A DNA stretch of 45,745 nt from Verrucomicrobiales bacterium (lineage in GTDB: Bacteria; Verrucomicrobiota; Verrucomicrobiia; Verrucomicrobiales; DEV007): assembly GCA_024638765.1 (NCBI GenBank), contig JAHEJT010000022.1, positions 1 through 45,745 of the forward strand, read 5' to 3'. Below are positions 26,882-36,264 of this stretch, in pieces. Positions within the stretch are counted from its first letter, which is position 1, and each line of letters starts with the position of its first letter. The notes beneath the pieces were generated by a model that had not been told where the DNA came from, ran no database searches, and worked only from the letters and a program-made list of their open reading frames with translations. The position numbers and the translations under genes were made by a program.

Positions 26882-27100
26882 TTACTTGGCCGCGACCGCC
26901 GTCGTTGCCGCCTCCTGCCGCCGGCCGGTGAGGATGGTTTCAATCCGCGCAACTTCGCGCCGCACCGTCCGCAGGCGGGCGGGGTTCTCCAACTGGCCGC
27001 TCTGCTGCTGGACACGCAGGTTCAAAACCTCGTGCTTCAGGTCGCGCCGGCGCGTCACCAATTCTTCGTTACTGAGTTCTTTGAGTTCTTTGATTTTCAT
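26882..27100 (-). CDS. rpmC: 50S ribosomal protein L29
   Basis: Small two-helix protein near the exit tunnel that helps dock SRP and trigger factor. The start at 27100 gives MKIKELKELSNEELVTRRRDLKHEVLNLRVQ and a 72-residue product with QLENPARLRTVRREVARIETIL. A few extra Ala/Thr residues end the protein. It lies between rplP and rpsQ as usual. Confidence 0.96.
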   Translation of the reverse strand: MKIKELKELSNEELVTRRRDLKHEVLNLRVQQQSGQLENPARLRTVRREVARIETILTGRRQEAATTAVAAK

Positions 27101-27152
27101 CTTTCGTCTTCCGCCTTGAGGAGACAGCGGCTGAGCAATGCCGGTCCAAGCG

Positions 27153-27563
27153 TCAGTCGCGCACCACGAATCGAGTCCTGATTCCCAATTTGTTCGCAGC
27201 CAGGCGCATCGACGCTTTCGCCGCCGTTTCACTGACACCTGCCACTTCAAAAAGCATGGTCCCGGGCCGCACCACGGCCACCCATTTCTCGGGCGCACCT
27301 TTCCCCTTCCCCATTCGTGTTTCCGGGGGGCGAGAGGTGGTCGGCTTGTGCGGGAAAATACGGATCCAGACCTTGCCTTTTCTCTTGAGGTCCCGGTTGA
27401 TTGCCACACGGCAGGCTTCGATCTGCTGGCTGTTGATCCAGCCGCGTCCCAGGCACTGCAGGCCGAAATCGCCAAAAGACACGTCGGTCCCGCGCTGCGC
27501 GTTTCCCCCGCGGTTTCCCCGCTGGGATTTGCGGAACTTCACTTTTTTGGGCATCAACGGCAT
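27153..27563 (-). CDS. rplP: 50S ribosomal protein L16
   Basis: Positions the aminoacyl-tRNA in the 50S A site. The 136-residue protein contains [93 protein letters not shown] and [15 protein letters not shown]. An ATG three codons downstream (27554) would give the slightly shorter N-terminus common in the family. Confidence 0.97.
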   Translation of the reverse strand: MPLMPKKVKFRKSQRGNRGGNAQRGTDVSFGDFGLQCLGRGWINSQQIEACRVAINRDLKRKGKVWIRIFPHKPTTSRPPETRMGKGKGAPEKWVAVVRPGTMLFEVAGVSETAAKASMRLAANKLGIRTRFVVRD

Positions 27564-27632
27564 TTTACTTCTCCTGCTCTGCTAAAATTGGTGGCTGTGG
27601 GTAGCTTATCGGAACTCTCGTGGCGCGCGCCA

Positions 27633-28316
27633 TTATCCAGCGCTCACGGTGGACCCGGGCGTGTAACCGTGACGGCTTTCCTTTTGAGGCTCTTCTTCCT
27701 TCTTATTGATCCAGCACTTTACTCCGATGATTCCGTAGACTGTCCGTGCCTCGGCGAATCCGTAGTCAATGGGGACCCGCAGCGTCTGCAACGGAACTTT
27801 ACCCTTGCGATACCACTCGGCGCGGGCAATGTCCGATCCGCCCAGGCGGCCGGCGCAACGCAGTCGAATCCCTTCCGCGCCGAAATCCATGGTAGTCTGC
27901 AAGGCGCGCTTCATCGCGCGCCGGAAGGAAATGCGTCGCTCCAGTTGGAGCGCAACGTTTTCGGCGACCAATTGCGCATCGAGTTCAGGCTGCTTGATTT
28001 CAAAAATATCGACCTTGACCTGCTTACCGCCGCACATCTTGGAAACTTCGCCCGTCATGCGCTCGATCTCAGAGCCTTTGCGGCCAATGACAAGCCCCGG
28101 GCGCGCGGTAAAAAGCGTCACCCGAAGGCTGTTCCAGGCGCGCTCGATGAGAATTTTCGACACCGCCGCGAACTGCAACTTTTCCTTCAAATAATTGCGA
28201 ATCTTGAGATCGCTGTGCAGATGCTCGGCAAACTCTTCTTCCGGCGCATACCACTTCGAACGCCAATCGTGGTTGATGGCGAGGCGGTAGCCCACTGGAT
28301 TTACTTTCTGTCCCAT
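27633..28316 (-). CDS. rpsC: 30S ribosomal protein S3
   Basis: Forms the mRNA entry channel. The 227-residue protein begins MGQKVNPVGYRLAINHDWRSKWYAPEEEFAEHLHSDLKIRNYL. Its KH domain includes ARPGLVIGRKGSEIERM, and the C-terminal domain contains FRRAMKRALQTTMDFGAEGIRLRCAGRLGGSDIARAEWYRKGKVPLQTLRVPIDYG. Normal length, no low-complexity tail. Confidence 0.97.
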   Translation of the reverse strand: MGQKVNPVGYRLAINHDWRSKWYAPEEEFAEHLHSDLKIRNYLKEKLQFAAVSKILIERAWNSLRVTLFTARPGLVIGRKGSEIERMTGEVSKMCGGKQVKVDIFEIKQPELDAQLVAENVALQLERRISFRRAMKRALQTTMDFGAEGIRLRCAGRLGGSDIARAEWYRKGKVPLQTLRVPIDYGFAEARTVYGIIGVKCWINKKEEEPQKESRHGYTPGSTVSAG

Positions 28317-28389
28317 AGTCGGTTGGTGTCCTGGATTAGATTTCTTCGTCGTGATCGGTCAGGTGCCCGGGCGATTCCCTCGGGCTCCA

Positions 28390-28971
28390 TTATTCTTCCG
28401 CAGATTCCTTGGTTTCTTCCACGGGCGCCTGGGTCTCAGCGGGCGCTTCGGCACTCGCTTCCGCAGCGGCCGGAGTTTCTTCCGTGGAGGCTTCGGGCTT
28501 GTCTTCTTCCTCGGGCGCTTTCTCCTGCTTGGCGGGCGCGGGCTTCTTCTTCGCCTTGGCCGCCGCGGCGGCTGCCGCCAGACGACGCTTGCGCTTGGTT
28601 TTCACGGTCGCCTTACGCTTGCGCGGCTCCGGGATTTCAAGTTCGTCGCTGAGGGTTATGCAAATATGGCTGGTGCGCTTGCGGATGGCCCCCGCTGATC
28701 CCCGGGCACGCGGCTTGTGCCGGCGGAATGCCGGTCCAGCGCCTACCACGGCCTCCTTGATCACCAGGCTGTCCACGGCGAGCTCGTGATTGTTCTCCGC
28801 GTTGGCGATAGCCGACTTCAAAGTTTTGTTCACCAGGAACGCAGCCTTGCGCCGTGTGAATGTGAGGATGTCGAGCGCCTGGGAGACGGGCAGGCCCTGG
28901 ATCTCGCGCGCGACGTCACGCGCTTTCAGCGGTGAGATTCTAGCGAATTTGGTTGTGGATTTGACTTCCAT
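28390..28971 (-). CDS. rplV: 50S ribosomal protein L22 with long C-terminal tail
   Basis: L22 lines the peptide exit tunnel. The core occupies residues 1 to about 115 (MEVKSTTKFARISPLKARDVAREIQGLPVSQALDIL, KTLKSAIANAENNH, VVGAGPAFRRHKPRARGSAGAIRKRTSHICITL). About 75 additional residues follow: first basic (KRKATVKTKRKRRLAAAAAAAKAKKKPAPAKQ), then strongly acidic (KAPEEEDKPEASTEETPAAAEASAEAPAETQAPVEETKESAEE). The tail is in one open frame with the core, so it is translated. Standard L22 has about 110-120 residues. It lies 24 bases after the inserted coiled-coil gene. Confidence 0.96.
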   Translation of the reverse strand: MEVKSTTKFARISPLKARDVAREIQGLPVSQALDILTFTRRKAAFLVNKTLKSAIANAENNHELAVDSLVIKEAVVGAGPAFRRHKPRARGSAGAIRKRTSHICITLSDELEIPEPRKRKATVKTKRKRRLAAAAAAAKAKKKPAPAKQEKAPEEEDKPEASTEETPAAAEASAEAPAETQAPVEETKESAEE

Positions 28972-28995
28972 CCCTTGGTGTCTCTTTTCGTTGAT

Positions 28996-29790
28996 TTACT
29001 GGATTGCCTTCTGCATCCGAACGCGCACCTGGTCTCCCAATTGGACGCTTTCTCCCGGTTGCCCAATTTGCTGCACCAGCGCACCGCAAATTGTGCTGCG
29101 GACGTCCACCACCAGCGCGGTGCCGATAATCCGGTCTCTGCGAAGCACTTCCAGCGGCATCCCGATGCGCACTCCGCTCTTCTCACCGGCATCCAACACC
29201 AGCAAGCCAAACTCCGGCTTAAGACCGACGACCTGCGCTTCTTCCAGCGCGCGGGCCTGTTGTGAACGCGGAGCCGGTCCGGTGCCGAGGGCGCTGGCAG
29301 CCGCGCGAATTTCCTCTTCCATCGCCATGCGGTCTTCCGCAGCGGGACTCACTGCCGTGCTCATAAAGCTGAGGGCGGCTTCGGAGAGGGACATGAGGCG
29401 CTCCGAAAGGGCCGCTTTCTCTTCCTCGAGCAGGCGATTGTCGCTGACCGCTTTTAAAAGTCGCTGCTGGATCCCCGTGGAATCCGGTTTGATCACATCC
29501 ACACCGAGGGCCTCCATCTGAAGCCGCAATGCCCGGTAAGACTCCGCGTGCTGCCGGGCTTCGGCGTTGGCCGCCGCCAGGCTTTCACCCGCGGCCAGGT
29601 TGGCGGACTCCAGCCGTGCCACCTGCCCTTTGAGATCCGTGATCTTGGCAAGAGCGGCGTGCAGTGTCGCCCGGGCTTCCGTGGCTTCCAATTGCGAGTC
29701 CGTCTGGGCCAAGACCTCCCCCGTCCCGCCGGCGAGCCAAAAAGCCGCCACGAGCATCGCGCATCTGCTGATGTGGGTGTGAGGTCTCAT
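28996..29790 (-). CDS. Exported coiled-coil protein inserted in the ribosomal operon
   Basis: Not a ribosomal protein and not recognised. The 264-residue product has a signal peptide (about 1-28, cleavage likely after EVLA) and a long coiled coil (about 32-140, with heptad patterns in ATLHAALAKITDLKGQVARLESANLAAG and LLKAVSDNRLLEEEKAALSERLMSL). An Ala-rich linker and a C-terminal beta-rich domain (about 185-264) follow, with GLKPEFGLLVLDAGEKSGVRIGMPLEVLRRDRIIGTALVVDVRSTICGALV. That last region resembles small beta-barrel domains of MreC/FlgT-like envelope proteins (inference). It sits between rpsS (35 bases upstream) and rplV (24 bases downstream), where no gene normally occurs. The gap to rpsS is a CCGATTT heptamer repeat. 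Confidence 0.88.
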   Translation of the reverse strand: MRPHTHISRCAMLVAAFWLAGGTGEVLAQTDSQLEATEARATLHAALAKITDLKGQVARLESANLAAGESLAAANAEARQHAESYRALRLQMEALGVDVIKPDSTGIQQRLLKAVSDNRLLEEEKAALSERLMSLSEAALSFMSTAVSPAAEDRMAMEEEIRAAASALGTGPAPRSQQARALEEAQVVGLKPEFGLLVLDAGEKSGVRIGMPLEVLRRDRIIGTALVVDVRSTICGALVQQIGQPGESVQLGDQVRVRMQKAIQ

Positions 29791-29795
29791 TCTAA

Positions 29796-29828
29796 ATTTC
29801 CGAATTCCGATTTCCGATTTCCGATTTA
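29796..29828. repeat. CCGATTT heptamer run between rpsS and the inserted gene
   Basis: Degenerate then perfect 7-bp units (CCGAATT, CCGATTT x3) fill almost the entire 35-base gap. On the coding strand they read AAATCGG, placing repeated CGGAAA motifs just upstream of the ATG of the coiled-coil gene. A related run lies at 40263-40285. Confidence 0.85.
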
Positions 29829-30104
29829 TTTGGCCGCCTTGACCGTGTGCCCGCCGTGGCTTACGAACCGCCTCGTGGGCGCAAACTCTCCCAACTTGTG
29901 TCCGACCATATTCTCCGAAACGAAGACGGGAATGAAATCCTTGCCATTGTGGACCAGGAAATTGTGCCCCACGAAGTCGGGCGTGATCATGGAGCGCCGC
30001 GACCAGGTCTTGATCGGCTTCTTGCCGCCGGACTCGCTCATCTTGTCGATCTTCAGAAGGAGTTTCTGGTCCACAAACGGACCTTTCTTAAGTGATCTTC
30101 CCAT
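29826..30104 (-). CDS. rpsS: 30S ribosomal protein S19
   Basis: 30S head protein near the A site. The 92-residue product begins [22 protein letters not shown] and contains [55 protein letters not shown], all canonical. It lies downstream of rplB and upstream of the inserted exported-protein gene. Confidence 0.97.
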   Translation of the reverse strand: MGRSLKKGPFVDQKLLLKIDKMSESGGKKPIKTWSRRSMITPDFVGHNFLVHNGKDFIPVFVSENMVGHKLGEFAPTRRFVSHGGHTVKAAK

Positions 30105-30149
30105 GGTGCTGTTCTTTTAATCTTGTTCCGGAAACAACCCGGGCGCGGT

Positions 30150-30989
30150 TTACTTCTTTTTCTTGCGCTTCTTGATAATGAATTTGTTGCTGGGCTTGGT
30201 CTTCTTCCGCGTTTTCTGTCCCTTGGTATGTCCCCAGGGGCTCTTGAGGTGCTGTCGTCCGCCGCCGCTCTTACTCTTGCCTTCGCCACCGCCGTTGGGG
30301 TGATCGACCGGGTTCATGCACATTCCACGCACGGTGGGGCGCACTCCCTTCCATCGCGTGCGTCCGGCTTTGCCGCTGGTGGCATTCATGTGCTCGAGAT
30401 TGCCGACCTCGCCGATGGTGGCATAACAATCCGCATGTATCTTGCGGATCTCGCCGGAGGGAAGCTTCACCATGGCGTAAACCCCGTCCACGTTCGCAAG
30501 GGTGGCGCTCTGACCGGCGCTACGCGCGATCTGCCCGCCACGCCCGGCGGTCATTTCCACGTTGTGCACCGACGTGCTTACCGGGATTTTGCGCAAGGGA
30601 AGGGCATTACCGACATCCAGTGGAGCGTTTTCGCCGGCCTGCACATTGGCGCCGACCTCGAGCCGGTTAGGCGCGAGGATGTAACTCTTCTGGCCGTCCT
30701 TGTATTCAATCAACGCGATCCGCGCGGTCCGGTTGGGATCGTATTCGATGGCAATCACTTTCGCGGGCTCGTCCCGGCGACTGCGCTTGAAGTCAATGAG
30801 CCGGTACTTGCGCTTGTGCCCGCCCCCAATATGACGGCAGGTAATGCGGCCGCGATTATTCCTGCCCCCGCTCTTCTTCAACGGCTCGGTGAGGTTTTTC
30901 TCGGGCTTGCTCTTGGTAACCTCCTCGAAATCCGGCCACACTTTATAGCGGCTCGAGGGGGTAACCGGTTTGTACCTTTTCAGTGGCAT
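30150..30989 (-). CDS. rplB: 50S ribosomal protein L2
   Basis: Essential for peptidyl-transferase centre assembly and subunit joining. The 279-residue protein begins [17 protein letters not shown] and includes [62 protein letters not shown], and the catalytic-region histidine loop [19 protein letters not shown]. Canonical length; basic tail [21 protein letters not shown]. Confidence 0.98.
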   Translation of the reverse strand: MPLKRYKPVTPSSRYKVWPDFEEVTKSKPEKNLTEPLKKSGGRNNRGRITCRHIGGGHKRKYRLIDFKRSRRDEPAKVIAIEYDPNRTARIALIEYKDGQKSYILAPNRLEVGANVQAGENAPLDVGNALPLRKIPVSTSVHNVEMTAGRGGQIARSAGQSATLANVDGVYAMVKLPSGEIRKIHADCYATIGEVGNLEHMNATSGKAGRTRWKGVRPTVRGMCMNPVDHPNGGGEGKSKSGGGRQHLKSPWGHTKGQKTRKKTKPSNKFIIKKRKKKK

Positions 30990-31039
30990 AAGTCTTTCCT
31001 TTGCTTGCGTCGAGGGACTCGGATGATCCGCGGCGTCAG

Positions 31040-31324
31040 TTAGACGAGATCGATCTTATCCCCCTCTTTGAGTTTCACGACCGCTTTCTTCCAGTGCGCG
31101 GTCCGGCCGAAATCGGAACGGCGTTCGCGCTTCTTCTTTCCGGAATAATTTGCGGTATTAACGGAGATTACTTTCTTTCCGAACAGCTTCTCCACTGCCT
31201 CCTTGATTTCCAGTTTGTTGGCACGGCGATCGACCTTGAACACGTATTCATTGTTCAACTCGCCGAGAAGGGTCGCCTTTTCGCTCAACTGAATCGTCTT
31301 GATAACCTGGAATATGTCTTTCAT
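31040..31324 (-). CDS. rplW: 50S ribosomal protein L23
   Basis: Exit-tunnel protein that docks trigger factor and SRP. The 94-residue product contains [57 protein letters not shown], the typical L23 layout. It lies 27 bases downstream of rplD. Confidence 0.97.
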   Translation of the reverse strand: MKDIFQVIKTIQLSEKATLLGELNNEYVFKVDRRANKLEIKEAVEKLFGKKVISVNTANYSGKKKRERRSDFGRTAHWKKAVVKLKEGDKIDLV

Positions 31325-31351
31325 GACTGCTGCTGCTTCCGGTCCTGCCTG

Positions 31352-31960
31352 TTACGCGGTCCTCTTGGCCAGGATCTCCAGGGCGTCGTTGGTCAAAATG
31401 ATCTTATCAAAGTAAAGGAGCTGCTCCACGGTCACCTCACCCGCGTGCATGAGGAGCGCGTCCGCCACGTTTCGGCCGGCCAGAAAAGTCATCTCGTCGA
31501 AACCCGCCCCCACAATCAGTGTCCTCTGGCCGTCAGCCAAAGCTTTCACCGCAGATACAAAGCTCTTTGTCTTTCCATCGCTGACACTGAAGGAATCGAC
31601 GGTGAGGACGTCTTTATCCTGAATTCGACCGCCTAGCGCTTTGCGAAGAGCCAATCGACGCACCGAGCGCGGCAGTTTCTTGGTGTAATCGCGGGGGCGC
31701 GGGCCGAAAACGACGCCGCCGCCGCGCCAGATGGGAGACGCATTGCCTCCCGCGCGGGCGCGGCCGGTGCCTTTCTGACGCCAGGGCTTGGCTCCGCTCG
31801 CGGAAACTTCTGCACGGGTCTTCGTGTTGGCGGAACCAGTCCGGCGGTTCGCCTGCAACGCGGTCACCGTCTCGTGAAGCGCCTGCATACCGCGGCTGTC
31901 TTCCACAACGCCGATATTGGCCTTCTTGGCCGCGGCAATTGTCAGTACTTTTCCTGCCAT
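31352..31960 (-). CDS. rplD: 50S ribosomal protein L4
   Basis: Tunnel-constriction protein; in enterobacteria also the autoregulator of the S10 operon. The 202-residue protein has the tunnel loop region with RTGSANTKTRAEVSASGAKPWRQKGTGRARAGGNASPIWRGGGVVFGPRPRDYTKKLPR. Its C-terminal domain includes LIVGAG and LLYFDKIILTNDALEILAKR. Whether it autoregulates here is unknown; no leader structure was identified upstream of rpsJ. Confidence 0.97.
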   Translation of the reverse strand: MAGKVLTIAAAKKANIGVVEDSRGMQALHETVTALQANRRTGSANTKTRAEVSASGAKPWRQKGTGRARAGGNASPIWRGGGVVFGPRPRDYTKKLPRSVRRLALRKALGGRIQDKDVLTVDSFSVSDGKTKSFVSAVKALADGQRTLIVGAGFDEMTFLAGRNVADALLMHAGEVTVEQLLYFDKIILTNDALEILAKRTA

Positions 31961-32013
31961 CGTTCTAAAGTGTTGATTGCGTAAAATTTAAATCGTATCG
32001 CACTCGAAGAATC

Positions 32014-32673
32014 CTATTCCGCCTTCTTATCCGGGGCCGATTTCTTCTTGGCCGGACGGATAATCACAAGATTGCCCTTGGCGCCCGGAACCGCTCCGCT
32101 CACCAGGACCACGTTGTCTTCCGGGCGCGTCTGCACCACCTTGAGGTTTTGCACCGTGATCTTATCGCCACCCTCGCGGCCCGGCATCTTGGCGTTTTTC
32201 CAAACGCGGCCGGGCGTACTGCCGGCCCCGATACCGCCCGGGCGACGGTGCATCATGGATCCATGGGAAGAAGGCAATCCTCCGAACCCGAACTTCTTAT
32301 AAACCCCCTGAAATCCCTTGCCCTTGGAAGTCCCGATCACGTCCACGAATTGGCCTGCCTGAAACACGTCGGTCCCCGGCCCTCCATCTTCAGGGTTGGG
32401 CAGCTCCTCATCGGTGTCCGCGCGGAACTCGCGCACAAATCGTTTGGCATCGGCATTCCACTTTTTGAAATGTCCCCGACGCGGCAGGTTGACACGGACA
32501 TCCTTCTGCGGCTGGTACCCGACCTGCACAGCCGAGTAGCCATCCTTCTCCGTGGTCTTTACCTGGACGTAAATGTTGTCACTGACGTCGATCACGGTAA
32601 CTGGAATGGCGTCGCCGGTCTCGTCGAAGACGCGCGTCATTCCAACTTTCTTGCCTAGTAATCCAATGCTCAT
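32014..32673 (-). CDS. rplC: 50S ribosomal protein L3
   Basis: Early 50S assembly protein reaching toward the peptidyl-transferase centre. The 219-residue protein has GLLGKKVGMTRVFDETGDAIPVTVIDV, FRADTDEELPNPEDGGPGTDVFQAGQFVDVIGTSKGKGFQGVYKKFGF, then HGSMMHRRPGGIGAGSTPGRVWKNAKMPGREGGDKITVQNLKVV. A short Lys-rich tail ends it. The gap to rplD is 53 bases. Confidence 0.97.
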   Translation of the reverse strand: MSIGLLGKKVGMTRVFDETGDAIPVTVIDVSDNIYVQVKTTEKDGYSAVQVGYQPQKDVRVNLPRRGHFKKWNADAKRFVREFRADTDEELPNPEDGGPGTDVFQAGQFVDVIGTSKGKGFQGVYKKFGFGGLPSSHGSMMHRRPGGIGAGSTPGRVWKNAKMPGREGGDKITVQNLKVVQTRPEDNVVLVSGAVPGAKGNLVIIRPAKKKSAPDKKAE

Positions 32674-32723
32674 GGCTTCATTTCCCGCGGTCGCCGCAGC
32701 TCCCGCAACGCATATGCAAAAAC

Positions 32724-33032
32724 CTAAATCTTAATCGTAATATCCACTCCGGCGGGCAGATTGAGCTTCTTGAGCTCATCCACCGTGCGTGAAGTCGGGT
32801 CCACAATGTCCAGCAGCCTCTTGTGAGTCCGGATTTCGAACTGTTCCGCGGATTTCTTGTTCACGTGCGGCGAACGGTTGACGCTGAACTTCTCGATCCG
32901 CGTGGGCAAAGGAATCGGACCCACCACCCGGGCGCCGGTGCGCTTGGCGGTGTCCACGATCTCCAGCGCAGACCGGTCGAGCGCCCTGTGATCGTAAGCA
33001 CGAAGCCGGATTCTGATTTTTTGATTTTCCAT
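32724..33032 (-). CDS. rpsJ: 30S ribosomal protein S10
   Basis: 30S head protein and NusB partner in transcription antitermination. The 102-residue product has [72 protein letters not shown], fully canonical. It follows fusA after 42 bases, with no tuf gene between them, joining the str and S10 clusters into one run. Confidence 0.97.
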   Translation of the reverse strand: MENQKIRIRLRAYDHRALDRSALEIVDTAKRTGARVVGPIPLPTRIEKFSVNRSPHVNKKSAEQFEIRTHKRLLDIVDPTSRTVDELKKLNLPAGVDITIKI

Positions 33033-33074
33033 GGTGTTGTGAGTCTCTGGTTGCGCTGACCCCGGATCCGGCTG

Positions 33075-35252
33075 TTAACTTCCTGCTCCGCGCTGCTCGA
33101 CGATCTCGTCGACAATTTGTTGCGGCACTTGTTCGAAGTGGGAGGGCTCCATGCTGTAAGAGGCCCGGCCGCTGGAGAGCGTCCGCATGTCGGTGGAATA
33201 ACCGAACATCTCCGCGAGAGGCACCTCCGACTTCACGATTGCAACCGTGGTCCTGGATTCGATGTTCTGAATCCTTCCGCGGCGGCGATTCAAATCGCCG
33301 ATTAAGTCTCCCTGGAACTCCTCGGGCGTGGTGACTTCCACGGCCATGATCGGCTCCAGGAGAATGGACTTGGCTTTCTTAAAGGCGTCTTTCATCGCAA
33401 AAATCGCCGCCATTTTGAAGGCTTGCTCGTTGGAGTCCACTTCGTGACTGGATCCGTCGAGAAGATCGACGTGGACATCGATGACCTGGTAACCGGCGAT
33501 GATACCATTCAGCATCGATTCCTTGATCCCCGCCATGCAGGCATTGATATATTCGCGCGGGATCGACCCGCCGAACACCTTGTTCTCAGTCGTCAAACCT
33601 TTGCCCTTTTCGTTGGGCTGAATCTTCAGGACGACGTGGCCATATTGACCGCGGCCACCGGTCTGCTTGACCAGCTTGCCCTCGCCATCGGCTTCCATCG
33701 TGATGGTCTCACGGTAAGCGATCTGCGGTTTCCCGGCGTTGGTCTCGACGCTGAACTCGCGCTTCATCCGGTCCTGGATCACCTCGAGGTGCAATTCACC
33801 CATTCCTGAAATAATCGTCTGTCCCGTTTCTTCGTCGGTGTGCACCGTGAAAGTGGGGTCCTCTTCCGACAGGCGCTGCAACGCGTTGCCCATCTTTTCC
33901 TGGTCGGCCTTGGTCTTAGGCTCGACCGACATCGCGATAACCGGCTCGGGAAAAGCCGGCGGCTCAAGCATGATGTCATAGCCATCCTCTGCAATTGTGT
34001 CCCCGGTCGTGATGTTCTTGATGCCGACGATGGCCGCGATATCCCCGGAGTAACAGGTTTCCACGTCCTTCATGTCATCAGACTGAATCCGGATCAGGCG
34101 CCCAATGCGCTCCTTGCGCCGCGTCCGGGGATTGTAAACCGTGTCCCCCTTTGAAACCGTGCCCGCGTAAACGCGAATGAACACGAGCTTACCCACGAAC
34201 TTGTCGCTCCAGAGTTTGAACGCCAGGGCGCAGAATTTCGCGTTGTCGTTGGGTTCCGCGGAAATCTTGGTCTCCTCATCGTCCGGGTCCTGACCGATGG
34301 CTGCCGGAATATCGAGGGGGCTCGGGAGGTAATCGACCACGGCGTCGACCAGGTATTGGACGCCCTTGTTCTTGAAAGCCGATCCGCCGGCGATGGGAAT
34401 CACCTTATTGGCAATTGTCGCCCGGCGCAGTGCCTTCTTGACGTCCTCGATCGTGATCTCCGCTTCCTCGAGATACTTCGTTCCGATCTCATCGTCGGCA
34501 TCGATAAGCACTTCCACGATCTCTTCGTAAGCCTCATCGGCAATCGCTTTCTGGGCGTCATCCAGATCCTGGACCTCGTAGGTGGATCCATGGACGTCGT
34601 CATCGGAGTAAAGCACCGCCTTCTTGTTGAGGACGTCGATCTGACCCTTGAGATTTTCTTCCGCGCCGATGGGAATGAGAATACGCACGCCCTTGGCGCC
34701 GAGCTTCTCCTTGACGTCCTTCACCACCATGTCGAAGTCCGCCCCCGTCCGGTCCATCTTGTTGACGAACACAATGCGCGGCACATGGTACTTTTCCGCC
34801 TGGCGCCAGACTGTCTCCGACTGCGGCTGGACGCCGGCAACCCCGCAGAAGACAATAATAGCGCCATCGAGCACACGCAGGGAACGCTCGACCTCCGCAG
34901 TGAAATCCACGTGGCCTGGTGTATCGATGATGTTCACGCGCTGTTCGACACCGTCGTAAATCTTGTAAACACCTTCCTGGGGAACCTGCTTCCAGGAGCA
35001 CGTCACCGCTGCGGACGTAATCGTAATCCCGCGCTCGCGCTCCTGCTCCATCCAGTCCGTCGTGGCCGCGCCGTCGTGGACCTCGCCGATCTTGTGGATC
35101 ATCCCCGTATAAAAGAGCACGCGCTCGGTCAGCGTGGTTTTCCCCGCGTCAATATGCGCCGCAATCCCGATGTTACGCGTCCGCTCGAGCGGAAACTCGC
35201 GGTTCGGTGAATTCGGGTTCTCCGTCGGTTTTTCTTCAACGGCTGTCGTCAT
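33075..35252 (-). CDS. fusA: Elongation factor G
   Basis: GTPase that drives tRNA-mRNA translocation and ribosome recycling. The 725-residue protein has G1 AHIDAGKT (32-39), switch/G2 [11 protein letters not shown]3 [10 protein letters not shown]4 NKMDRTGAD, then domains II-V with [21 protein letters not shown] and the domain IV tip segment [11 protein letters not shown] short insertion (VEQR around [19 protein letters not shown]) enlarges the switch II approach relative to E. coli. The first 20 residues are an extra polar N-terminus. Flanked by rpsG and rpsJ. Confidence 0.98.
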   Translation of the reverse strand: MTTAVEEKPTENPNSPNREFPLERTRNIGIAAHIDAGKTTLTERVLFYTGMIHKIGEVHDGAATTDWMEQERERGITITSAAVTCSWKQVPQEGVYKIYDGVEQRVNIIDTPGHVDFTAEVERSLRVLDGAIIVFCGVAGVQPQSETVWRQAEKYHVPRIVFVNKMDRTGADFDMVVKDVKEKLGAKGVRILIPIGAEENLKGQIDVLNKKAVLYSDDDVHGSTYEVQDLDDAQKAIADEAYEEIVEVLIDADDEIGTKYLEEAEITIEDVKKALRRATIANKVIPIAGGSAFKNKGVQYLVDAVVDYLPSPLDIPAAIGQDPDDEETKISAEPNDNAKFCALAFKLWSDKFVGKLVFIRVYAGTVSKGDTVYNPRTRRKERIGRLIRIQSDDMKDVETCYSGDIAAIVGIKNITTGDTIAEDGYDIMLEPPAFPEPVIAMSVEPKTKADQEKMGNALQRLSEEDPTFTVHTDEETGQTIISGMGELHLEVIQDRMKREFSVETNAGKPQIAYRETITMEADGEGKLVKQTGGRGQYGHVVLKIQPNEKGKGLTTENKVFGGSIPREYINACMAGIKESMLNGIIAGYQVIDVHVDLLDGSSHEVDSNEQAFKMAAIFAMKDAFKKAKSILLEPIMAVEVTTPEEFQGDLIGDLNRRRGRIQNIESRTTVAIVKSEVPLAEMFGYSTDMRTLSSGRASYSMEPSHFEQVPQQIVDEIVEQRGAGS

Positions 35253-35303
35253 GGTTCTGCTCTCTTGCTTTTAGGAATGCTTGGGCTGGTTTCTAGAATC
35301 CTT

Positions 35304-35777
35304 TTACCAGCGCAGGTGGGCGAAGGCGCGGTTGGCCTGCGCCATCTTATGGGTCTCGTCACGCTTGCGGACGACGCCGCCCTGGTTGGTGGCGGCATCT
35401 TTAATTTCGTTGGCCAGCGCGACGTGCATCGGGGTGCCACGGCGCCCGCGGGCCGCATTGATAATCCACCGCATCGCCAGCGATTCCTGGCGGTCCACGG
35501 AAATCTCCACCGGCACCTGGTAAGTGGCGCCACCGACGCGGCGGCTCTTGACCTCCACGCGCGGTTTCGCGTTTTCAATCGCCCGGTTCAAGAGCTCCAG
35601 GGGATCGACGGACTCCGAACCTTCGTTCGAGCGGTCGATGGCAGTGTAAACGATCCGCTCGGCCAGGGAACGTTTCCCGGTGCGCATCACCTGGCTGATC
35701 AACTTGTTGACCAGGGTGCTGTCGTATCGCGGATCCCGCAGTTCGGGTTTGCTGTAAACTCTTTTTCTTCGTGACAT
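35304..35777 (-). CDS. rpsG: 30S ribosomal protein S7
   Basis: Primary binder of the 16S 3' major domain. The 157-residue protein contains LRDPRYDSTLVNKLISQVMRTGKRSLAERIVYTAID, NAKPRVEVKSRRVGGATYQVPVEISVDRQESLAMRWIINAARGR and the C-terminal AQANRAFAHLRW. It lies between rpsL and fusA in the usual str-operon order. Confidence 0.97.
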   Translation of the reverse strand: MSRRKRVYSKPELRDPRYDSTLVNKLISQVMRTGKRSLAERIVYTAIDRSNEGSESVDPLELLNRAIENAKPRVEVKSRRVGGATYQVPVEISVDRQESLAMRWIINAARGRRGTPMHVALANEIKDAATNQGGVVRKRDETHKMAQANRAFAHLRW

Positions 35778-35862
35778 AGGACTAACAACAATGGCGAAGT
35801 TTTTCGTATCTCGAAGCGGGGTGAAGAGAAGCTGGCTTTAATTTTCCTGTCCCTGGAAGGGA

Positions 35863-36264
35863 TCAGGAAGATTTTTTGCCGCCTCCTCCCCCGCTTTTAG
35901 GTCGTTTGGCTCCATACTTGGAACGGCCGCGCTTTCGACCGTCCACCCCCAGGGTGTCCAGTGCGCCGCGCACTATATGATAGCGGACGCCGGGCAAATC
36001 CTTCACCCGGCCGCCGCGCACCAGCACGATGGAGTGCTCCTGCAAATTGTGGCCCTCTCCGCCGATGTAAGCGATCACTTCCTGGCCATTGGTCAACCTC
36101 ACCTTGGCGACTTTACGCAAGGCCGAGTTCGGCTTCTTCGGCGTCCGCGTCATTACCTGGAGGCACACGCCTCGGCGCTGCGGACAGTTGCCCAGCGCGG
36201 GGGACTTGGATTTCTCCACCCTGCGGAGGCGGCCTTTCTTCACCAGTTGATTGATCGTGGGCAT
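35863..36264 (-). CDS. rpsL: 30S ribosomal protein S12
   Basis: Decoding-centre protein. The 133-residue product begins [37 protein letters not shown]. It holds the streptomycin-site [20 protein letters not shown] (K43 and K44, wild-type form), [40 protein letters not shown] and a Gly/Lys tail. AGGAAA lies about five bases before the ATG. It is the first gene of the minus-strand ribosomal run. Confidence 0.98.
   Translation of the reverse strand: MPTINQLVKKGRLRRVEKSKSPALGNCPQRRGVCLQVMTRTPKKPNSALRKVAKVRLTNGQEVIAYIGGEGHNLQEHSIVLVRGGRVKDLPGVRYHIVRGALDTLGVDGRKRGRSKYGAKRPKSGGGGGKKSS

Noticed and set aside
27138-28652. 504-residue plus-strand ORF opposite rplP-rpsC-rplV
   Set aside because: Antisense shadow; the composition is that of reverse-strand GC-rich codons.
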